The notes under the pieces are model-generated. The model made no database searches and was not told where the DNA came from. It saw only the letters and a program-made list of their open reading frames with translations. Position numbers and translations under genes: made by a program. From an uncultured Prevotellaceae bacterium (GTDB lineage: Bacteria; Bacteroidota; Bacteroidia; Bacteroidales; Bacteroidaceae): 7,658 bases of DNA. The DNA lies in NCBI GenBank assembly GCA_900313845.1, contig OMTC01000077.1, forward strand, positions 1 through 7,658, written 5' to 3'. Shown here one piece after another: positions 6,101 to 7,658 of the stretch (positions are counted from its first letter, which is position 1; every line of letters begins with the position of its first letter).

Positions 6101-7658
6101 CGAATTGTGGTTCGTGCCAAGACCAAGGAAGGCAAGACCTACGACCTGAAATACAAGAAGGTCGATGCCAATACCATCAAGATTAAGAATCACGACTCCA
6201 CTACAGTGGAAGTGTTCGTCACAGCGAAACCAAAGCTGGAGGAAAAGAGCTGGTATAAGCCAGCGCAAGTAGTTGCACGCGGTTTGATGATGATACGCAA
6301 TGCCAGCTTGTCATACCGTAACACTTACGCCATGACTCTTCCAGGCTTCACCACAGAAATTGGCGATGCCTTCGGTCAGAAACGTTTGAACGGTATCCTA
6401 TCGCCAGGTCTCGACTTTGCCTTCGGTGCCATTAGCAACAGCTACATAGAGAAGGCGGCAAGGAATGGTTGGCTCATGCAGAACGACACCACCATCACCA
6501 CACCTGCCACAACCGCAGCCATGGAAGACATTCAGTTGCGTGTGGCACTCGAACCTGTTCGTGACTTGAAGATTGACCTCAATGCGTCGCACACCCAGAA
6601 CAAGACTCGCAGCATCCAATTCATGTATAGCGGCATGCCAGCCTCTCAGAGCGGTAGCTTCAACATGACGACCATCACAGCGAAGACTGCATTCAAGAGT
6701 TCTGGAAACATCAACAACGACTACTATTCCGAGACGTTCCGCAAGTTTGTAGATAACATTTCTCTTGTTCAAGAACGCATGGAAGCACAATATGCTGAAA
6801 CGACCTATCCAGCAGGTTCGGGTCCATTGGAAGGAAAACCTTACAACAAAGAGAATGGTGGTGTGGAACCTTACTCAGCCGATGTGCTGATTCCTGCATT
6901 CCTCTCTGCTTACACAGGTTCCGATGTTTCCAAGCAAGCTCTGTCCATCTTCCCTGCATTGTCAAAGATGTTGCCAAACTGGAAGATTACTTATAGTGGA
7001 TTGTCGAAACTGCCTTGGTTTGCCGACCGCTTCAAGAGCTTCAACATCAACCATGCATACAAGAGCGTCTATTCCGTGGGTTCTTACAACACCTTTAAAT
7101 CATGGATGGAATACATGGGCGACCTCGGTTTCGTGAAAGATGTCACCACGGGCAACCCTGTGCCAAGCAGCATGTACAACGTATCAACCGTGAGCATCAA
7201 CGAGCAGTTCTCACCACTCATCGGTGTGGACATGACCTTCAACAACGGACTGACCGCGAAGATGGAATTCAAGAAGACACGTGTGCTCAACCTTTCCATG
7301 ACATCGGTGTCACTCACAGAAAACTTCTCCGACGACATCACAGTAGGATTCGGTTTCAAGATTAAGGATATCACGCTGACCTACAACCTGCCTCAGAACC
7401 TGCTGAAGAAGGCCTATATCAGCAATGCAAAGGTTTACTGCTCTCTGAAGAACTTTATCACGTTCAACCGTCTGAACGACAATTACGATCCTGAGCGTGG
7501 TGGTGCCATTACCTTCCCGCTGCAGAAACAGGTTGTCATCGGTCTCAATAATGTCCCTGTGGGTGTCTGTGATGTGGAATTTACGCGCCCTCACCTTTGC
7601 CCCAACAAAGTAGGTTGTGAGGTCTTCGCCGGCCTGAAGGCCCGTAATTTCCGCCAGG
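119..7658 (+). CDS. sprA: SprA/Sov, type IX secretion outer-membrane translocon; 3' end chimeric and open at the window edge
   Basis: SprA is the single-chain giant beta-barrel (36 strands in the Flavobacterium structure) through which T9SS cargo crosses the outer membrane, gated by PorV and a Plug protein. Seen here: signal peptide (residues 1-24); LSDPEN (106-111) and KEDEIVKLIEAGN (276-288) of the first SprA N-terminal module; RVEIWVTN (384-391), echoed by VEVWVNELR (1517-1525) in the second module; YIDDFE (855-860) with WALASTP (874-880); YYPNERGPYN (963-972), WGGMMR (990-995) and YIEFWLLDPF (1009-1018); PDVEDVNQDYTMNE (1183-1196); LPGF (2074-2077); LPNWKITYSGL (2285-2295); HAYKSVYSVGS (2312-2322). 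About 2,418 residues read as SprA, against roughly 2,400-2,500 for whole family members, so the final hundred or so residues are missing. From 7373 the frame becomes SusC-like and then unknown. TTG at 119 is chosen because it gives a complete signal peptide; the ATG at 152 would remove its basic N-region. The SprA identity is firm; the fused 3' end is doubtful. Confidence 0.95.
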   Translation, partial: MKNLKYRLLYLMLGIALVAFAAPALTSDLWTVDTEGWRIEMKNEELRMKNEDYSSSLHANSHSSFSDKVGILHSSSPLLPPDSLARKVKKTDYPHGDRPKDYPYDLSDPENLKPEAGEYDEKTGMFRVGAKLGDNFLSAPWLMTPAEYMKWTERKELDAYFRERNDSLFVRKGKEKFDFTNMHFDLGPAEKIFGPGGVQIKSQGSAELKFGYNYKFTDNPSLSERNRKVTSFDFDEKINLSMNAKVGDKMDFNINYNTDATFDFDSKNLKLQYEGKEDEIVKLIEAGNISFPSNNSLVTGASTLFGIRTDMQFGKLNLQTVVSQKKSTSKTVGSQGGSQFTPFDIQAYDYDENRHFFLAQYFRDNYDKACSTLPTITSGVTINRVEIWVTNTSGHVENTRNIIGLVDLAEGTKISNKQWRSSGSKLPQNRANDLYNYLLTDYVEARVIDQTSTVLDGIMKGGVDYEKIENARLLSSSEYTLNSHLGYVSLKSTMQPNQVLAIAFEYTANGTTYQVGEFSADVKDADKALFVKLLKNTNNSPKMGNWDLMMKNVYSLRAQSMQKEKFKLDVKYLSDTTGVNLNYLPEEPWKQTTLLKMMNLDRLDDNNKTNPNGKFDYIENYTVQPSQGRIIFPVVEPFGDWLRQKIGNDAIADKYCYDALYDSTKVVAKQISEKNKFSLVGEYKGSSGSEIDLGSMNIPQGSVVVTAGGVTLTEGTDYEVDYTLGKVTILNQSILDANTDIKASVESTSESSTMRKTMIGVNWTYDFTKNFQLGGTFMKLKEKALTTKVGMGNEPLNNMIWGLNLNWKQQSQWLTNMLDKIPLIDVSQPSSISLSAEVAQLIAGEAKGVQGNASYIDDFESTKSGIDVSSPQSWALASTPSNLQYGNLSNDKMYGYNRSLLAWYNIDPLFTRRSSSLTPGHIKGDLDQLSNHYVREVFVREVYPNKDVNQGESNTLPVLNLAYYPNERGPYNLDTDVDNRGRLNNPSKRWGGMMRKLDTSDFETANVQYIEFWLLDPFIYTRDKAGNYGGDFYINLGDVSEDILKDGKKFYESGMPVNGTNYFETTWGRVPNAKSVVYSFSTESGARQKQDIGFNGLADADERNYGIYSDYLAALQGKVDQDVYDSIYNDPAGDDYHYFRGSDYDAKETSILDRYKRINGVEGNSPNSSESGESYSTAYKTTPDVEDVNQDYTMNEYENFFQYKVSIRPEDLVVGQNFIVDSRKTNVKLRNDKTEEATWYQFRIPVDGYEKKEGSINDFSSIRFMRMYLTNFEQPIIMRFASLDLVRSEWRNYTQPLFTGEKPSVSGTVHTAAVNIEENNDKTPVNYVLPPGISRVTDPSQSQITQENEQALSIIVENLSSGDARGVYKTMNLDLRKYKHLQMFIHANALESDKSLEDFQMSAFLRLGSDNKSNYYEYEVPLRITPEGRYDTYTTQGCEAVWPVENMIDIDFETLTDIKHERNKARLSGEASYTKLFSMYDESRPNNKISVMGNPSLGEIKTVMIGVRNNGRRTNSVEVWVNELRMQGYNNEGGWAAQGNMNVQLSDLGSVNVSGHMETAGFGGLEQGVSQRSDKNQYEWSITTNFELGKLFPVKWKMQLPLYYSYSYQRISPKYNPFDTDMLLKDALDELEGSARDSLRSITETLTKNKNFSLSNWKSNYQSRKPMPFDPANFSLSYSHSKRYKEGETVVYDNDENWKGNFSYNYSPKYKTLEPFKKMKGKSKWLDIIKAQNLNYLPQSFSFNTDLMRTYHELQERDIDAGSKLPVTFSEQFLWNRDLSIRWDIFKALKLTYTSATHAEIEEPYVVINKDLYPDEYSAWKDSVRHSLMRLGRPLTYDSKFSASYQVPLNKIPILDWLSADGSYNSTYGWTRGTELENGKSLGHTAVSTRNISVNGKINFETLYKKSKFLDEANKRFSGNSRSTKAKTNSTTSKNAKNAKDSKDAKDAKDAKDSKDTKNAKNAKADEKKNKGFTKEVVLNDSADVELKHGQNSKRIVVRAKTKEGKTYDLKYKKVDANTIKIKNHDSTTVEVFVTAKPKLEEKSWYKPAQVVARGLMMIRNASLSYRNTYAMTLPGFTTEIGDAFGQKRLNGILSPGLDFAFGAISNSYIEKAARNGWLMQNDTTITTPATTAAMEDIQLRVALEPVRDLKIDLNASHTQNKTRSIQFMYSGMPASQSGSFNMTTITAKTAFKSSGNINNDYYSETFRKFVDNISLVQERMEAQYAETTYPAGSGPLEGKPYNKENGGVEPYSADVLIPAFLSAYTGSDVSKQALSIFPALSKMLPNWKITYSGLSKLPWFADRFKSFNINHAYKSVYSVGSYNTFKSWMEYMGDLGFVKDVTTGNPVPSSMYNVSTVSINEQFSPLIGVDMTFNNGLTAKMEFKKTRVLNLSMTSVSLTENFSDDITVGFGFKIKDITLTYNLPQNLLKKAYISNAKVYCSLKNFITFNRLNDNYDPERGGAITFPLQKQVVIGLNNVPVGVCDVEFTRPHLCPNKVGCEVFAGLKARNFRQ
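239..344. repeat. interspersed inverted repeat (GAATGAAGAAT type) translated in frame within sprA
   Basis: A 16-base arm at 239-254 is the exact reverse complement of 329-344, and a nested 13-base arm at 257-269 is the exact reverse complement of 302-314. Between the two right arms sits a further perfect hairpin, CCGAC-AAA-GTCGG (315-327). The whole can fold into one long branched stem with a 32-base apical loop (270-301). The arms are built from the motif GAATGAAGAAT, which I recall as a common dispersed, mostly intergenic repeat in Prevotella and Bacteroides genomes; that recollection was not checked. Here it encodes roughly residues 41-76 (MKNEELRMKNE, then a Ser/His-rich stretch), between the signal peptide and the first recognisable SprA segment. 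I see no clear target-site duplication. Confidence 0.8.
5921..6010 (+). repeat. ten tandem 9-base units encoding (N/D)-(A/S/T)-K
   Basis: Ten consecutive codon triplets read NAK NAK DSK DAK DAK DAK DSK DTK NAK NAK (residues 1935-1964), flanked by further Lys/Ser/Thr-rich sequence before (from about 5885) and a Lys-rich stretch to about 6031. The units are imperfect at the DNA level (aaa/aag, gat/gac, gct/gcc/gcg). They look like an older expansion under coding constraint rather than a fresh slippage tract. The stretch is highly charged and lies between two recognisable barrel parts, so it is probably a flexible loop or linker outside the membrane. Which side of the membrane it faces cannot be decided from sequence. 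Confidence 0.85.
7358..7549 (+). other. C-terminal fragment of a SusC/RagA-type TonB-dependent transporter fused in frame to SprA
   Basis: From KIKDI (residues 2414-2418) the protein continues TLTYNLPQNLLKKAYISNAK, then VYCSLKNFITF, NDNYDPERGG and FPLQKQVVIGLN. This is the characteristic end of SusC/RagA barrels: the last strands (KD-L-L-Y-LP, a VY-x(4)-N-FTF strand, YDPE, GG, YPLP-type and a final GLN strand). The first 15 bases are assigned to both partners because SprA and SusC each have a K/R-I-K-D/N-like motif here. Only about 60 residues of the transporter are present; its signal peptide, plug domain and most of the barrel are absent. The usual terminal aromatic residue and stop are also missing. 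The SusC identity is a motif judgement, fairly strong. Whether the fusion exists in a cell is uncertain. Confidence 0.75.
7550..7658. other. unassigned terminal segment, open in the sprA frame and in one minus-strand frame
   Basis: After GLN, where a SusC protein would normally add two to four residues and stop, the frame runs on as NVPVGVCDVEFTRPHLCPNK and further to the window edge. It carries three cysteines (residues 2484, 2493 and 2499), unlike the rest of the protein, which has very few. The last 70 bases look more GC-rich than the sprA sequence. On the minus strand, the frame entering at 7657 is also open and looks protein-like (EITGLQAGEDLTTYFVGAK), running antisense into the SusC piece. 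I do not recognise either reading. A short GGCC-TGAA-GGCC hairpin (7631-7642) lies inside it. Confidence 0.4.

Noticed and set aside
5817..6268. Arg/Met-rich plus-strand frame and two overlapping minus-strand frames around the tandem repeat
   Set aside because: These are frame-shifted readings of the 9-base repeat (hence repeated LASLASL, FSVLSIF and RMLKMLR patterns), not separate proteins.
7310..7594. 94-codon minus-strand frame over the right-hand junction
   Set aside because: Most of it is antisense to the SusC-like fragment. Its upstream part (7595-7657) is open and vaguely protein-like, but I cannot recognise it, so it is mentioned only under the terminal segment.
7631..7642. GGCC-TGAA-GGCC hairpin as a terminator
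   Set aside because: The stem is only 4 to 5 base pairs and no T-run follows.

Overview
The window is almost entirely one very long open frame on the + strand. It starts at a TTG at 119 and is still open at the last base (about 2,513 codons, no internal stop). Up to about residue 2418 the translation reads as SprA (Sov in Porphyromonas), the giant outer-membrane beta-barrel translocon of the type IX secretion system. This assignment rests on recalled family motifs in the expected order; no search was run. SprA is restricted to Bacteroidota. The SusC-like piece near the end and the interspersed GAATGAAGAAT-type repeat point to Bacteroidales, plausibly a Prevotella-like gut or oral organism. 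That genus-level guess is inference.

Layout: 1-118 is a non-coding leader with a short palindrome and an in-frame stop at 89-91. 119-190 encodes a Sec signal peptide. 239-344 is an interspersed inverted repeat that is translated in frame near the start of the mature protein. From about 400 to 7372 the frame follows SprA, including both copies of the SprA N-terminal module, the YIDDFE/WALASTP region, the linker with the PDVEDVNQD motif, a ten-unit Lys/Ala/Asp tandem repeat (5921-6010), and the barrel segments approaching the C-terminus.

The right end is anomalous. At the codons for KIKDI (7358-7372) the SprA reading stops matching SprA. Without a frame change it becomes the last 60 or so residues of a SusC/RagA-type TonB-dependent transporter (7373-7549). 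Just before the usual SusC stop, the reading changes again into about 109 bases I cannot assign (7550-7658). The window thus ends in a SprA::SusC::unknown mosaic that lacks the normal SprA C-terminus. A chimeric assembly near a contig end is the most economical explanation; genuine recombination is the exciting but less likely one.

Only one gene is supported, so there is no operon logic to describe inside the window. SprA would work with proteins encoded elsewhere (PorV, the Plug protein, the PorK/L/M/N motor complex) to move proteins with T9SS C-terminal signals across the outer membrane. All sizeable minus-strand open frames are mirror images of this coding sequence and are not listed as genes.
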